NCBI GenBank assembly: GCA_903929355.1
Contig: CAIYUN010000021.1
Coordinates: 1-48,163 of the forward strand
Direction of reading: 5' to 3'
Origin: an uncultured Opitutaceae bacterium
Lineage (GTDB): Bacteria; Verrucomicrobiota; Verrucomicrobiia; Opitutales; Opitutaceae
Length of the DNA stretch: 48,163 nt
Each line of letters opens with the position of its first letter. Within the stretch, counting starts at the first letter, position 1. This document shows, one piece after another, positions 17,392-28,407 of this stretch. Position numbers and translations under genes: made by a program. The notes below the pieces were generated by a model, which saw only the letters and a list, made by a program, of their open reading frames with translations, had not been told where the DNA came from and ran no database searches.

Positions 17392-17542
17392 GGGGGAGCC
17401 GGTCAGCAAAGCAACCCGCACGCCAAGGGCAACCGGGGAAAAGGGGCCTGCGACGATTCCGTAACCGTTGCCGGTCGGCGGGCTCAGGCCCCTCGGGCTG
17501 ACCCGGGATGTCTCCCGCGCCATTCACGCCGAAGCCCAACCC

Positions 17543-18787
17543 TCAAGGCTGGGGCATGGGACTGCGGTTTACGTTCAGTCGTCCGAACAGGCCGCCTTCC
17601 TCGCTGAACGGTCCCGCCGTGAAGTACAGGGCGTTGGCGTCACCGAGGCTGACCCCGTTGCCGAAGGTGAGTCCCCAGATGCCGTCAATGGCGATGATCT
17701 TGGTGTCGGGATCGCGGAGGTAACCCACGAAATCCCCGGAGTCCGGATCGAAGGCCGCGATGGTGCCGTCGCCGAAGTTGGCCACCAGCAGATCATGGGC
17801 AAATTTCCCAAAGGTGGCGGGCGCCATGGCCATGCCCCAGGGATCGTTGAGGGCATCGCCCCCATGGAAATCTTTGATCAGAGTGCCATCTTCATTGTAT
17901 TCGACCACATGTCCTGCGCCGCCACCGCGGACCTGTTCCTGGCCTTCATCGCTCCCCGGGTCGAACTCCGCGTATGCCACGAAGAGATGGCCGTTCCAGT
18001 CGAGCAGGTTGAACGGATGCAGTTTGCCCACGTCGGCCGGGGTCTGAAAATGCCACGCATCGGTGACATCCTTCCAATGGGGGTCGAAGACCCGGATGCA
18101 GTTGTTGCGGATGTCGGCGGCAAAGAGATGATTGCCCCCCGCCTTGGCATACGCGTCCGAGTTAAAGGCGTTGGTCGTCAGGGCCACCCCGGTAAAGACA
18201 CAGTTGGCCTGGTTGGGGAAATGGGCCGTCTTGGAATAATCAATGATGACCGGCGCCGTCCGCATGGCGACTGCCGTGTTGGCGCTCCACGCGTTGATGC
18301 AACCGTCCTCCGTCACAAACACAAATTTGGCCGGGCCGGAAAAACCGTCTTTGACGGGGACCGGCGGCTCCGTCCGGTGGTCATCGGCGGGGCCGGCGAC
18401 CGGAAATTCCTCCGGCTGGCCGGAAGTGTCACTGGCGGCATTGTAGGCCTGGCCGGTCACAAAGGCGTAGCCGTGATCCGTGAAACGGGGTTGATCCAGC
18501 ACGACCAGCTTCAGCCCGTCCTGATGCAGGGGGTTGCCGGGGACATCACCGATATACTCGGAGGAACTGCCGTTGGCCGCGTTGGAGATCCAGATATGAC
18601 CACCTGCCCCGGGCGGACGCAACGCGATGCCCCAGGCGTTGCCCATGTTTGGATCCATGATCTGGGGGTGAAACTTGGCGTGTTTCGCGACCAGATTGGT
18701 CTGCACATATCCAAGATCGTTGGTCAGGGCCGGAAGCACCACCGGGGCGAGCAGAATGCCGGGGAGCAGGGCGGCAAGGCGGTTCAT
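17543..18787 (-). CDS. TIGR03118 family exported protein
   Basis: A 414-residue secreted protein with a signal peptide (LAALLPGILLAPVVLPALT). The mature N-terminus YVQTNLVAKHAKFHPQIMD, followed by MGNAWGIALRP and IWISNAANGSS, matches the TIGR03118 family, which has a beta-propeller-like repeat organisation. Later blades contain FVTEDGCINAWS, HLFAADIRNNCIRVFD and DLLVANFGDGTIAAFDPDSG. Its function is unknown. No PEP-CTERM or lipobox is present, so it is probably periplasmic or released. It lies 71 bp downstream of the phosphoesterase gene, behind a hairpin that may partly terminate that transcript. Confidence 0.88.
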   Translation of the reverse strand: MNRLAALLPGILLAPVVLPALTNDLGYVQTNLVAKHAKFHPQIMDPNMGNAWGIALRPPGAGGHIWISNAANGSSSEYIGDVPGNPLHQDGLKLVVLDQPRFTDHGYAFVTGQAYNAASDTSGQPEEFPVAGPADDHRTEPPVPVKDGFSGPAKFVFVTEDGCINAWSANTAVAMRTAPVIIDYSKTAHFPNQANCVFTGVALTTNAFNSDAYAKAGGNHLFAADIRNNCIRVFDPHWKDVTDAWHFQTPADVGKLHPFNLLDWNGHLFVAYAEFDPGSDEGQEQVRGGGAGHVVEYNEDGTLIKDFHGGDALNDPWGMAMAPATFGKFAHDLLVANFGDGTIAAFDPDSGDFVGYLRDPDTKIIAIDGIWGLTFGNGVSLGDANALYFTAGPFSEEGGLFGRLNVNRSPMPQP

Positions 18788-18800
18788 GGTCGGGGATGGC

Positions 18801-18840
18801 GGAAAACGCGGTGGGGCCACCCGGGCGGATGGCCCCACCG
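18801..18840 (-). terminator. Hairpin between phosphoesterase and TIGR03118 genes
   Basis: CGGTGGGGCCA at 18809-18819 and TGGCCCCACCG at 18830-18840 form a perfect 11-bp stem with a 10-nt loop. On the minus strand the stem is followed by CGTTTTCC, a short U-run. It lies directly after the phosphoesterase gene, so it may end or attenuate that transcript. Confidence 0.5.
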
Positions 18841-18858
18841 GGGAGCGGAAATCAGTGA

Positions 18859-20625
18859 TTACGGTGCGCCCGAGGTCACGATGATGTTCGGGGTGTAGCT
18901 GATGCTGCCCGACGCGGGGCTGGTGAAGCTCAAGGTCACCGTGAGGGAATGACCGACCGCCAGGCCCGTGTTGGACACCAGAATGTAGGGGGTGCCGACA
19001 GGGGCGTTGTTCACCGTGAGACCGGTCTTGTTGAGCAAGGAGGTGTTCGAGGACAGGTTGTTCAGGGCGAGATAGACCGGGGTGGTGATCGCCGTGCTCT
19101 GGTTGTTCTGGACCGTCACGGTCTCGGTGTAGGTGTTGGTGCGGCGGTTGAGGACGAAGCCGCTCTGGCTGACGTTGGTCGAGACCGGCAGGGACGAAGG
19201 AATGACGCCGGATTGGAACAGGTCCGACAGATCATAGGCCTGACCCGTGCCGTAGCCGGAGGGAGGGGTTGACGCCTGCCCGGACAAGGGCGCCGCCGCC
19301 GTCACCGCCGTTGGCAAGCCCACCAGGGAGGCGGGGGTCGGGTTGGACGGATTCGCCGCATCGTTGAGGAAGCCGGTGGGGGTGTTGGCCGGCACCTGGA
19401 AGATTTTCTGCAGCGTGTTGAGATCCGAGGAGTGCGTGTAGTTGAGCGTGCTGCAATAGGCATTGCCTTTCGCCAGTGGGGAGATGACGACCTCCAGGAG
19501 GGTGTGCTGGAAGTCGTTTTGCACGCCGCTGGAGGTTTCGGTCTCATCCGTCCAGATCACAATCAGGCCAGGGCTGGTGGGGTTGGTGTAGTCGGACGAT
19601 GCCATGATTTGGGGGACGACCTGGGCGCAGAAGTTGTCCATTTGCGCGACCCTGGAGCCATCGGTCGCCGCAGTCGGGCCCCCTCCGCCACCGCCGATGC
19701 CGCCACCCGACACCACGCCGTAGTTTACCCCGTGATAGGTGAAGTTTTGGGCCGCCGCGAGTCCGGTGTGCCCGTCATTGAACTGATCGGGGGTGATGAC
19801 ATTCAGCCGGGCGCAGGTTCCGCCGGTCAGGTCGCCCGCCAGTTGCGTGAGCGGCGGATAATTGGCTGAGAACGTGTTGGTTGTGAGAGTGTTGGCGTCG
19901 GTGGCGGTGAAGCTCGTGGTACTGCAACCGTTAGTGGCGGGAAAGAACAGCGATCCGGTGTGCTTGGTGGCAAAATTCCACTGGGTGCTGTGGTTGTAGG
20001 GATTGAGGTAGGTTGCGTTGTTGCCGCTGAAGCTCGCCAGGGGCACGGTCCAATTGCCGGGCGAAGCGCCGGTGGCCGTCAGGAGGCCGCTGAGATTGGC
20101 GTTGCCGCCGGTGTTGTTCAGTTGGTTGGTTCCTTCCGCGTAGGCTTTCCAGGTGATGCTGGCATTCTGCAGCAGGGCGCACAGGTTCTGTTTGGTGTAG
20201 GCCGGATTGGCCGTCAGGAAATTCTGGATTTGCAGGACACTCAGGCCCGTGCCGTAGGGTTCGTTGTCGTCGGCCTTGCTCAAGTTCGAGCCGTTTTCAA
20301 ACCAGACATAGTTGGGCTCGGAAGGGTGGATGTTTGGGCCGCTGCCGTTGAACACCGCCAGCGCATTATGATACGCGGAGCACCAGGACACTTGAGCGGA
20401 AATGGTGCTGGCACCCGGAGTGATGAGGCTGTTCAGGAAGGGCGCGTCGGGGCTGCCATAAATCTGCTCGCCGTAGGAGTTTTCATTTTGGGTGAAATTG
20501 CGGTTTTCCAGCAGGATATACCAGACCTTGCCGATATGCCTGACGGTCTGGGCGTGGGCGGTGGCGAGCGCGAGGGAGGAGGCGCAGGCGAGCGCGAGCT
20601 GGCGCAGGAGGGATTGCGGGTTCAT
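18859..20625 (-). CDS. Exported phosphoesterase (PF04185-like, phospholipase C/acid phosphatase family)
   Basis: A 588-residue secreted protein. The signal peptide is LALACASSLALATAHAQ. The mature part starts with the family strand VWYILLENRNFTQNE, in which the ENRNF motif supplies a metal or nucleophile contact. Further family landmarks are VITPDQFNDGHTG, VIWTDETETSSGVQNDFQHT and SPLAKGNAYCSTLNYTHSSD, matching the metal-binding DE/H and HSS positions. After a linker, about 110 residues (FVLNRRTNTYTETVTVQNNQ to the end) form a beta-sandwich module that seems to be a cell-surface or adhesion domain. A Gly-rich stretch (GGGIGGGGGGP) sits mid-protein. The substrate (phospholipid, phosphoester or teichoic-like polymer) is unknown. 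Confidence 0.88.
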   Translation of the reverse strand: MNPQSLLRQLALACASSLALATAHAQTVRHIGKVWYILLENRNFTQNENSYGEQIYGSPDAPFLNSLITPGASTISAQVSWCSAYHNALAVFNGSGPNIHPSEPNYVWFENGSNLSKADDNEPYGTGLSVLQIQNFLTANPAYTKQNLCALLQNASITWKAYAEGTNQLNNTGGNANLSGLLTATGASPGNWTVPLASFSGNNATYLNPYNHSTQWNFATKHTGSLFFPATNGCSTTSFTATDANTLTTNTFSANYPPLTQLAGDLTGGTCARLNVITPDQFNDGHTGLAAAQNFTYHGVNYGVVSGGGIGGGGGGPTAATDGSRVAQMDNFCAQVVPQIMASSDYTNPTSPGLIVIWTDETETSSGVQNDFQHTLLEVVISPLAKGNAYCSTLNYTHSSDLNTLQKIFQVPANTPTGFLNDAANPSNPTPASLVGLPTAVTAAAPLSGQASTPPSGYGTGQAYDLSDLFQSGVIPSSLPVSTNVSQSGFVLNRRTNTYTETVTVQNNQSTAITTPVYLALNNLSSNTSLLNKTGLTVNNAPVGTPYILVSNTGLAVGHSLTVTLSFTSPASGSISYTPNIIVTSGAP

Positions 20626-20690
20626 GTGAGTTTTAAGAACTGGGACGTTGGACTTGAGGGTCGGGCGGTGGGAAAGGGACAAGGAGGGGC

Positions 20691-21404
20691 TCAGGCCGCG
20701 AGGTTCTGGCACTTTGAGGCCGGGCGGAAGCGGCGGAGGCCGAAGGCGACGAGCAGTCCGGCGCCCCCGACGAGGGTGGCGGTCGTGGCCGGCTCGGGGA
20801 CGGAACTGGCGCCGGAGACGTTGCTCAGGCTGATGCTGCCGTCGGCGGAGGAGACGCCGGCGAATGTGTTGATGCTGGCCAACGTGTTTGAGTCGGCGAG
20901 ATTGAGGGTGAGCAAATTTGCGGTGTCGGGCGCGGTGGTGAAAATTTGCGCGGGGAAGCCCAGGGAGTTATCGAGGATCCCAACGGTGAACTGGGTGGGC
21001 GCGCCGACATTGGGACCGAGTTCGGTGATCAGGGCGTTGAACTTGATGTCGGTCGTGCCGGGGCTGAACTGCTGGAAGAACTCGTTGTTGAGGCTGGACG
21101 AGCTGGCGGTCAGCGTGACGGCGCCGGCCAGGTTGCCGCTGGCCGAGCCGATGGTCGTGGCCGTGCCCAGGGCGGTGCCCGAGGTGAACGAGAAGTTGCT
21201 GAGCACTGCGGTGGAGGTGAGCAGCGCTGAATTGCCGTAGTTCAACTGGAAATCCAAATCGAAGGGCGCGAAGGTGTCCGCGCTCAAACCGGCGGTGTTG
21301 AGGTCGACATTGAAATTCAAGGTCTGGGCGTGGAGGGCGGGACCGCCGAGCAGCGCGAGGGCGGTGCCGAGGATCGAGAGACGGAGCTTGAAGGCGGAGT
21401 TCAT
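20691..21404 (-). CDS. PEP-CTERM sorting domain protein (NF038129-like)
   Basis: A 237-residue exported protein. The signal peptide is LSILGTALALLGGPALHAQ. The body TLNFNVDLNTAGLSADTFAP, then FDLDFQLNYGN and LNNEFFQQFSPGTTDIKFN, resembles the NF038129 family of PEP-CTERM proteins. The C-terminus is a full sorting signal: VPEPATTATLVGGAGLLVAF plus the basic tail GLRRFRPASK. Exosortase should cleave it and fix or release it at the surface; no exosortase gene lies in this window. It is the first gene of a three-gene row of exported proteins. The residue composition (Ser, Thr, Asn-rich) is typical of surface or biofilm-matrix proteins. Confidence 0.92.
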   Translation of the reverse strand: MNSAFKLRLSILGTALALLGGPALHAQTLNFNVDLNTAGLSADTFAPFDLDFQLNYGNSALLTSTAVLSNFSFTSGTALGTATTIGSASGNLAGAVTLTASSSSLNNEFFQQFSPGTTDIKFNALITELGPNVGAPTQFTVGILDNSLGFPAQIFTTAPDTANLLTLNLADSNTLASINTFAGVSSADGSISLSNVSGASSVPEPATTATLVGGAGLLVAFGLRRFRPASKCQNLAA

Positions 21405-21796
21405 GGTGACGGGAGGGGACGAACGGGAGCAGGACGGGAGGGTGGATGGGCGGGAGATCGGGAGCGGTGCGGACCAGGTTGGGCCGCGTGCAGTATGCGC
21501 CCGTTTTGTGGCGATCTTATGACCAACTCGAAACGATCGCGTTACTTGATGCGCCCCGGCATGATTTGTCAGGGCACAGGCCCCGGGGTGGTGGGTCAGC
21601 ATGGCTAGATCGTAGGTTGCGAGCTTGCCTCGCAACGTGGCGCGCCAAGCGCGCCACCTACCCCGGCAAAGGCAAACTGACCCACTACCGGCCCCGGAGC
21701 CGGCTTGACAGCGGGGCCCGCGCGACCAGAGGATCTGGCCACCCAAGGCGAACTCATTTTGAGATGCACCGTCCTCGCCCGTCCCCCCTCCCCGCC
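21405..21796. other. Divergent intergenic region with a REP-like pair
   Basis: It separates the PEP-CTERM gene and the SPFH gene, which are transcribed away from each other. It holds the nested palindromic element at 21587-21689 and no gene I can support. Purine-rich GGGAGGGGACGAACGGGAGC lies just upstream of the PEP-CTERM start. No clear sigma-70 promoter is seen for either gene. Confidence 0.6.
21587..21689. repeat. REP-like inverted pair inside terminal inverted repeats, copy 1
   Basis: The outer arms GGTGGTGGGTCAG (21587-21599) and CTGACCCACTACC (21677-21689) pair with one mismatch. Inside, GTAG (21612) is followed by the hairpin GTTGCGAG-CTTGC-CTCGCAAC, then the hairpin GTGGCGCG-CCAAG-CGCGCCAC, then CTAC (21658). 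Thus two hairpins, each with GTAG at its 5' foot on its own strand, form a three-way junction. This is the layout of paired REPs (a BIME). Confidence 0.85.
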
Positions 21797-22723
21797 ATGC
21801 GCTCCCTGCTCACCGCCCTGCCCCTCCTCATCCTCGCGGTCATCGGCGCCAGCATCCTCGGGTCGAACTGCCACAACGTGCAGGCTCCCGCCGGCTACGG
21901 CGCCTATGTGATCGAGCGCCCCATTGTCGGCAGCACCTCGTTCAAACAGGTGATTTTGGGCCCGGGCTCCACCGGTCTGATCTGGCGGGCCTTCGGCGAC
22001 CTGGTCAGCATCACGCCCTATTCCTATCCGGAGTTGTTCGAGGGCTCCAGCGCCCTGATTGCCAAGGACAAGCTCCCCATCATCGGCGGGGCGCACATCG
22101 TCTGGCAGGTGCGGCGGGATCCCGACCAGATCAAACTTTACATGGAACGTTTCGGCGGGCTGGACGAGGCCCACGCCCCGGATGAAATCGCGCGGGAGAG
22201 CTACGCGAACTACATCAAGGAGCCGTTTCGCACGCTGGTGCGCGAGGAATTCGCCAAATATGACGGCCTCGCGGTGCCAGATCATCTGGCGGACATGGGA
22301 CGGTCCATCCAGCAGGAGCTGACCGATCGCCTCAAGAACACGCCGTTTGAGGTCGTGCAGGTGGTGGTGGGCAACGCCCAGCCCCCCGCGCAAGTCCTGG
22401 AGAAGATCGCGATGAAGGTCGCGGCGGTGCAGGAGCTGGAGCGGAAGTCCACCGAGCTGGAGATCGCCAACCGCTCCAAGGAAATTGAGAAGGCCAACGG
22501 CGAGGCCGCCGGGGAACGGGAGCTCGCCGTCGCCGAGAAACGCGCGGAGGCCAACGCCAAGCTCGCCGCGTCCCTCACGCCCATGCTGCTGCAATACCTG
22601 GCGATCGACAATCTGAAGACCGCGCAAAAAATCTATCTGCCCATCGGGCCCGGCGGACTGCCGATCATCAAAACGGTGGACGAGGCCCCCGCGCCCGCCA
22701 GCCCAGCGGCGGGGAAGCCCTAA
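21797..22723 (+). CDS. SPFH/Band 7 (prohibitin-like) membrane protein
   Basis: A 308-residue protein anchored by an N-terminal membrane segment (LLTALPLLILAVIGASILGS, about 4-23), with the bulk in the periplasm. The SPFH domain spans about 30-190: GYGAYVIERPIVGSTSFKQV near the start, IVWQVRRDPDQIKLYMERFG, and VVQVVVGNAQPPAQVLEKIA at its end. A long coiled coil follows (VQELERKSTELEIANRSKEI, about 215-265), rich in Ala and Glu as in stomatins and prohibitins. Such proteins form ring or cage oligomers that organise membrane microdomains or proteases. No NfeD or FtsH partner is beside it. The ATG at 21797 starts the membrane anchor; another ATG lies 11 codons upstream. Confidence 0.88.
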   Translation: MRSLLTALPLLILAVIGASILGSNCHNVQAPAGYGAYVIERPIVGSTSFKQVILGPGSTGLIWRAFGDLVSITPYSYPELFEGSSALIAKDKLPIIGGAHIVWQVRRDPDQIKLYMERFGGLDEAHAPDEIARESYANYIKEPFRTLVREEFAKYDGLAVPDHLADMGRSIQQELTDRLKNTPFEVVQVVVGNAQPPAQVLEKIAMKVAAVQELERKSTELEIANRSKEIEKANGEAAGERELAVAEKRAEANAKLAASLTPMLLQYLAIDNLKTAQKIYLPIGPGGLPIIKTVDEAPAPASPAAGKP

Positions 22724-22729
22724 AGGAAA

Positions 22730-22758
22730 CCAGCCGGCTCAGTTCGAGCCGGAGCTGG
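22730..22758. terminator. Hairpin in the SPFH/tatA convergent gap
   Basis: CCAGCCGGCTC (22730-22740) and GAGCCGGAGCTGG (22746-22758) form an interrupted stem around AGTTC. It overlaps the tatA stop codon and lies 7 bp after the SPFH stop, so it could act on both strands. There is no U-run, so the call is weak. Confidence 0.35.
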
Positions 22759-22975
22759 ACTTGCCGGACTCGGACTTTTTGGCCTCAACCGGCTTCGCGG
22801 AGGTCTCGTCGTCGTCGTTCTGCGAGGCCTTCTTGAACTCCTTGATGGATTTGCCCAAGCCCTTGGCAAATTCAGGCAGCTTGGTGCCGCCAAAGAGCAG
22901 CAGCACGATGGCGAGGATCACCAGCAGCTCGGAACCACCGAGACCAAAGGCGGCGAGGACAGGAGGAGTTTGCAT
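22739..22975 (-). CDS. tatA: Sec-independent translocase subunit TatA/TatE
   Basis: A 78-residue protein with the Tat signature: a short periplasmic N-terminus, a membrane helix ([15 protein letters not shown]), the FGGTKLPEF hinge with the invariant phenylalanine-glycine, the amphipathic helix [14 protein letters not shown], and a charged, Ser/Lys/Asp-rich tail. TatA oligomers form the pore for folded proteins targeted by TatBC. No tatB or tatC lies in the window, so the other subunits must be encoded elsewhere. It is the last gene of the minus-strand row dnaG-rpoD-lipoprotein-tatA, 50 bp after its neighbour. Confidence 0.96.
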   Translation of the reverse strand: MQTPPVLAAFGLGGSELLVILAIVLLLFGGTKLPEFAKGLGKSIKEFKKASQNDDDETSAKPVEAKKSESGKSSSGSN

Positions 22976-23025
22976 GGAAACAGGCTAGCCGGTTCCAAGG
23001 CGGTGTAAAGCGCGAAAGCGCGGGG

Positions 23026-23397
23026 TCATTTGGGTGCCAGCACCACCTCGTCGCCAACCGCGGGCCGGCCCTCCACGAGACGGGTGCCGAGGGTGCGGCC
23101 CCGCAGGTAGGCCGAGGCTTGCAGCCGGGCGGAGGGATGGAGGTCGCCGGGGTTGCGGGCCAGCAGCATCCGGCCCGTCAGATCGGCGGGCAGCGCCGCA
23201 TCGGGGGCGACATCCACGATCACCGTTCCGACCGCTCCGTCCACGGCCAGCACGCGGCCGACCGGCGGGAGCGGGCTGGGCTGGAGCAAACTCGCCGGTG
23301 CGACCGGCGCCGGGGGCGGCGGCGGGACCGCGTGGCGGGCGGCACCCGCACAGCCGGCCAGCGCCAGCCCGAACGCGAAAATGAGCCCGCGGCGCAT
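23026..23397 (-). CDS. Small putative lipoprotein
   Basis: A 123-residue protein with a lipoprotein signal (MRRGLIFAFGLALAGC, C16 lipidated). A Pro-rich spacer follows (VPPPPPAPVAPASLLQPSPL), then a small beta-rich domain (RVLAVDGAVGTVIVDVAP to the end) containing DLTGRMLLARNPGDLHPSAR. I do not recognise a family. It starts 13 bp after the rpoD stop and is probably read through from the dnaG-rpoD transcript, as a passenger of that operon. Confidence 0.85.
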   Translation of the reverse strand: MRRGLIFAFGLALAGCAGAARHAVPPPPPAPVAPASLLQPSPLPPVGRVLAVDGAVGTVIVDVAPDAALPADLTGRMLLARNPGDLHPSARLQASAYLRGRTLGTRLVEGRPAVGDEVVLAPK

Positions 23398-23410
23398 GCG
23401 GCGGCCCTCC

Positions 23411-25222
<1,812 letters not shown>

Positions 25223-25245
25223 AAGAGGGGGGTCGGTCGGTAAAT

Positions 25246-27105
25246 TCAGGCCGGGGCGGGCAGCCCCAGCGGGGCGCGCAACTGGCGTTGGAGTTCGGTG
25301 CGTTGTTTCAAAAGTGAGATTGCGTCGACGTTACTGTCGGCCCCGGCCCCCGCAAGGGCAAGTTCAATCTGGCGCAGGCGCGGCTCCAGGGCGCGCGCGC
25401 GCAGCAGCTTCAGGCCCTCGACCGCCACCTTCGCCGGGTCGTCGATGCGGGGGGCGTCAAACAGCAGCGCGGCCACCAGCGCGCGCTCGGTGGCGGTCTC
25501 GAGGAGGGCGTCGAGCTGGTCGCGGCCGGGCCAGCCGTCGTGCTCGAACTCCGCCAGGAAACGGTTGAGCAGCGCACCGGCGGGGTGGCTGGCGTCAATC
25601 CAGTCATGGGCGATGACGGACCCGAGCGGCTTGCCCAGATGCTCAAAATGCAGGCAGAGCAGCAGCAGGTCGCGCTCGATGGTACCGGCGGACGGGGACG
25701 GAGTGGGCGGCGCCGGGGCGGCCGCGGGTCGCACCGCGGCCGGGCGCGCCCCGCGGAGCTGGAACTGCGCAAAGTCCCGCTGCATTGCGGCCAGGGGCAG
25801 CCGCAGTCCGGCCGCGGCCTCGGCGAGAAACTGGGAGCGGGCCACCTCGCTCTCCGCCATCGCGACCAGCTCGAAGAGCGCCACGGACGCGCGCGTCTTC
25901 TGCTCCACCGAGGCCCCCTCCGGCGCGGGCAGGTGAGCCCGGCACGCAAACGCCATCGCGCCCAGCGCGCCGCGCCGCAGCTCGGCATACGCGGCGAGCC
26001 CGCGCTCGAGAAACAGCACGTCGGGGTCGGATTTTTCCGCGCCGGTGAGGGTGAGAAAACGTGCCTCGAGGCCGGCCTTGAGGGCGAGCGGCAGAAACCG
26101 CAGCGCGGCCTTCTGGCCGGCGCTGTCGCTGTCAAAAAAGCACTCCACCTGCGGATGGTAGCGGCGCAGCAGGGCGAGCTGGCCCTCGGTGATGGCCGTG
26201 CCCTGGGGGGCGACGGCGGTCGAGAGGCCGACGCTCCAGCAGCGCAGCGCATCCAGCTGGCCCTCGACGAGCACGAAGGGTTTGCCCTCCCCCACCTGGC
26301 TGCGCGCGCGGTCGAGGTTGAAGAGGAGGTTGCCCTTGATGAAGATGGGCGTTTCGGGCGAGTTGACGTATTTCGCCTCCCGCGCCGGGTCGTCGGCCGG
26401 GGTGAGATCGGTCTGCCGGGCGGTGAAGGCGACCACCCGCCCCTGATGGTCGCGGATCGGGATCATCAGCCGGCCGCGAAAGCGCGGACGCAGCGCCCCG
26501 GGGGTCAGGAGCGCGTCGTCGTAAATGAAGAACAAGCCGCACTGGCGCAGCGCCGCCTCGGAGAATTTGCGCGACAGGAGCATCGCCCCGAGCCCGCTGC
26601 CGGTCGCGTCGGCGGCGCCGATCTTGAACTCGTCGGCCAGTTCCGGCGTGAACTTCCGCTGCTCCGTCCAATAGGTGCGCATGAAGCTGCCCGTCGCATC
26701 GCGCGCCTTGAAGGCCTGGTGAAAATGCTCGGCGGCCAGGTCGTGCAGGGCCAGCAGCTCCTGCCGCAGGGAACGCTGCTCCGGGCCGGGTCCGCCCGAG
26801 CCTTCCTCGTATTCGATGACGATGCCGAAGCGCTGCCCGAGCGCCTCAACCGCCTCGGTGAAGTTGAGCTGCTCGGTCTCCCGCACAAAGGTGATCGCGT
26901 CGCCCGACTTGTTGCAGCCGAAGCAATGGAACAGGCCCTTGTCGGGATCGACGTGGAAGGACGGGGACTTCTCCTGGTGGAACGGGCAGAGCCCCTTGAG
27001 CCGCGCGCCGCCCGCCTTGCGCAGGGTGACCGTGCGGCCCACCACGTCGGCGAGATTCGCGCGCAGTTTCACGTCGCGGAGACAGGTGGGTTTGATGACG
27101 GGCAC
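25246..27105 (-). CDS. dnaG: DNA primase DnaG
   Basis: A 619-residue primase that makes RNA primers at the replication fork. The zinc-binding domain has C40, H43, C61 and C64 in CPFH and CFGC, with [11 protein letters not shown] after it. The RNA-polymerase core carries [20 protein letters not shown] and the TOPRIM segment [20 protein letters not shown], then [15 protein letters not shown], where DSD stands for the metal-binding DGD of many primases. The C-terminal helicase-interaction domain (about 470-619) is helical and divergent. The start is followed by the usual N-terminal helix; upstream is a palindromic repeat. It is the promoter-proximal gene of the dnaG-rpoD unit. Confidence 0.96.
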   Translation of the reverse strand: MPVIKPTCLRDVKLRANLADVVGRTVTLRKAGGARLKGLCPFHQEKSPSFHVDPDKGLFHCFGCNKSGDAITFVRETEQLNFTEAVEALGQRFGIVIEYEEGSGGPGPEQRSLRQELLALHDLAAEHFHQAFKARDATGSFMRTYWTEQRKFTPELADEFKIGAADATGSGLGAMLLSRKFSEAALRQCGLFFIYDDALLTPGALRPRFRGRLMIPIRDHQGRVVAFTARQTDLTPADDPAREAKYVNSPETPIFIKGNLLFNLDRARSQVGEGKPFVLVEGQLDALRCWSVGLSTAVAPQGTAITEGQLALLRRYHPQVECFFDSDSAGQKAALRFLPLALKAGLEARFLTLTGAEKSDPDVLFLERGLAAYAELRRGALGAMAFACRAHLPAPEGASVEQKTRASVALFELVAMAESEVARSQFLAEAAAGLRLPLAAMQRDFAQFQLRGARPAAVRPAAAPAPPTPSPSAGTIERDLLLLCLHFEHLGKPLGSVIAHDWIDASHPAGALLNRFLAEFEHDGWPGRDQLDALLETATERALVAALLFDAPRIDDPAKVAVEGLKLLRARALEPRLRQIELALAGAGADSNVDAISLLKQRTELQRQLRAPLGLPAPA

Positions 27106-27120
27106 GGGGGGCGGGGACGA

Positions 27121-27204
27121 TTGCTTATGGGTTAATGGCTATCGCTTATTGGGCTATTTCAGAAGCGGGCAATGGCCCAATGAGCGTTAAGCAACAACCA
27201 ATGG
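27121..27204. repeat. TTGCTTATGGG/GCCCAATGAGC palindrome
   Basis: TTGCTTATGGGTTAATGG with CGCTTATTGGGC (27121-27154) faces GCCCAATGAGCGTTAAGCAA (27174-27193). The inner stem CGCTTATTGGGC/GCCCAATGAGCG has one non-matching pair. The 15-mer CCCAATGAGCGTTAA at 27177 is identical to 11928-11942, so it is a second copy of that family. It lies just upstream of the dnaG start. Confidence 0.75.
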
Positions 27205-27323
27205 AAAATTTACCGGGCAGGCGGGCGGTGAAGTTTGCACTTTTGGCCGAGCGCGTTTCCTGTCAAGCGAGGGCGGTGCGGCGGGGAACATCTGCCGCGT
27301 TGTCCCGGACGCAAGGTCCATCC

Positions 27324-28358
27324 ATGAAATTTTTCCGCCGCCTCCCTCTTTTGCTCACGGCCCTGCCGCTGCTCCTCACCGCCGCGGCCGGGGCGGCCGC
27401 CGTGCCGCCCCCGCCCCTCGTCTGGGAGGCGCGGCTGGACCGGTTCGACCTCGCAAGCTACACCCCGGCGGTCGAGGCCCTGTTCCGCCGCATCGAGGCC
27501 GCCGCCGGCCGCAAGATCGCGCCCGGGGCGAAACACAAGGTCGGGCTGAAAATTTACGCCGAGTCCGGCGCGGGGCTCGCCACCCCGATCCCGCTCACGC
27601 AGGCGGTCATCGCCGCGCTGGGGCGGCGCGGTTTCGCCGCCGGCGACATTTTTCTGGTCGGCCTCAACCAGCGGCGGCTGGCCCAGACCGGCTACCTCCC
27701 CTCGCTCATCACCGGCCACTCCCTCTTCGAGGGGCACCAGATCTATGTGCTGGAATCGAACCGCTTCTACGACCCGGTGTGGTTTTATGACAGCCCGCTG
27801 CCGTCACGCTTTGACCCGTTTCTGGCCGCGCAGCCGGTCTACCACCCCTACGTCACCGATCCCGGCGAGGAGGCGAAACGCAAGAGCTTCCTCGACACGC
27901 CCCTGTTTCTCGACACGGACTTCTGGATCAACCTGCCGGTCTACACCGACCACCCGGCGCTCGGGGTGAACGGCGCGCTCGTCAACGCCACGCTGTGGAA
28001 CGCGTCGAACACCGAGCGCTTTTTCGGCAGTCCCGGCACCGCCCCCGCCGCGGTGGCCGAGATGGCGGCGATCCCCGAGTTGCGGCAGACGTGGGCCTTC
28101 ACGCTCGTGAGCCTGGAACACTACCAGTTCATCGGCGGGCCGTGGTTTAACTCACTCTACACCCGCTCCGAACCGCGCCTGTGGCTCAGCGCCGACCCCG
28201 TGCTGCTCGACGCGCTGATGCTGGACCGGATCAACGCCGACCGGGCCAGGGCGGGCTTCAAGCCGGTGGCGGAAAATATCCGGCTGCTGGAGTTCGCCGC
28301 GACCCTGGGGCTGGGCACGCGCCAGACGGCCGGGGTCAAACTCATCCCGGCGGAGTGA
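27324..28358 (+). CDS. DUF362-like exported protein
   Basis: A 344-residue protein with a signal peptide (LPLLLTALPLLLTAAAGAAA). The body resembles DUF362 proteins: KHKVGLKIYAESGAGLATPI near 73, then AGDIFLVGLNQRRL, later WINLPVYTDHPALGVNGALV, and toward the end LWLSADPVLLDALMLDRINA, matching the family's 'DH...GVTGALKN' and 'ASxDPVAxDA' patterns. The family is uncharacterised and often occurs with iron-sulfur or Tat-exported proteins; no ferredoxin cysteines are present here. The assignment is by motif reading only. It converges on the GH28 gene with 49 bp between stops. Confidence 0.82.
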   Translation: MKFFRRLPLLLTALPLLLTAAAGAAAVPPPPLVWEARLDRFDLASYTPAVEALFRRIEAAAGRKIAPGAKHKVGLKIYAESGAGLATPIPLTQAVIAALGRRGFAAGDIFLVGLNQRRLAQTGYLPSLITGHSLFEGHQIYVLESNRFYDPVWFYDSPLPSRFDPFLAAQPVYHPYVTDPGEEAKRKSFLDTPLFLDTDFWINLPVYTDHPALGVNGALVNATLWNASNTERFFGSPGTAPAAVAEMAAIPELRQTWAFTLVSLEHYQFIGGPWFNSLYTRSEPRLWLSADPVLLDALMLDRINADRARAGFKPVAENIRLLEFAATLGLGTRQTAGVKLIPAE

Positions 28359-28407
28359 GCATGGGGAGGAGGGGAAGAAACGCCGGGAGGCGGGAGGTTG
28401 CCACGGG

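Noticed and set aside
21797-21871. SPFH protein as a lipoprotein (cysteine after LGSN)
   Set aside because: The residue before cysteine is Asn, which does not fit a lipobox; the segment is better read as a membrane anchor.
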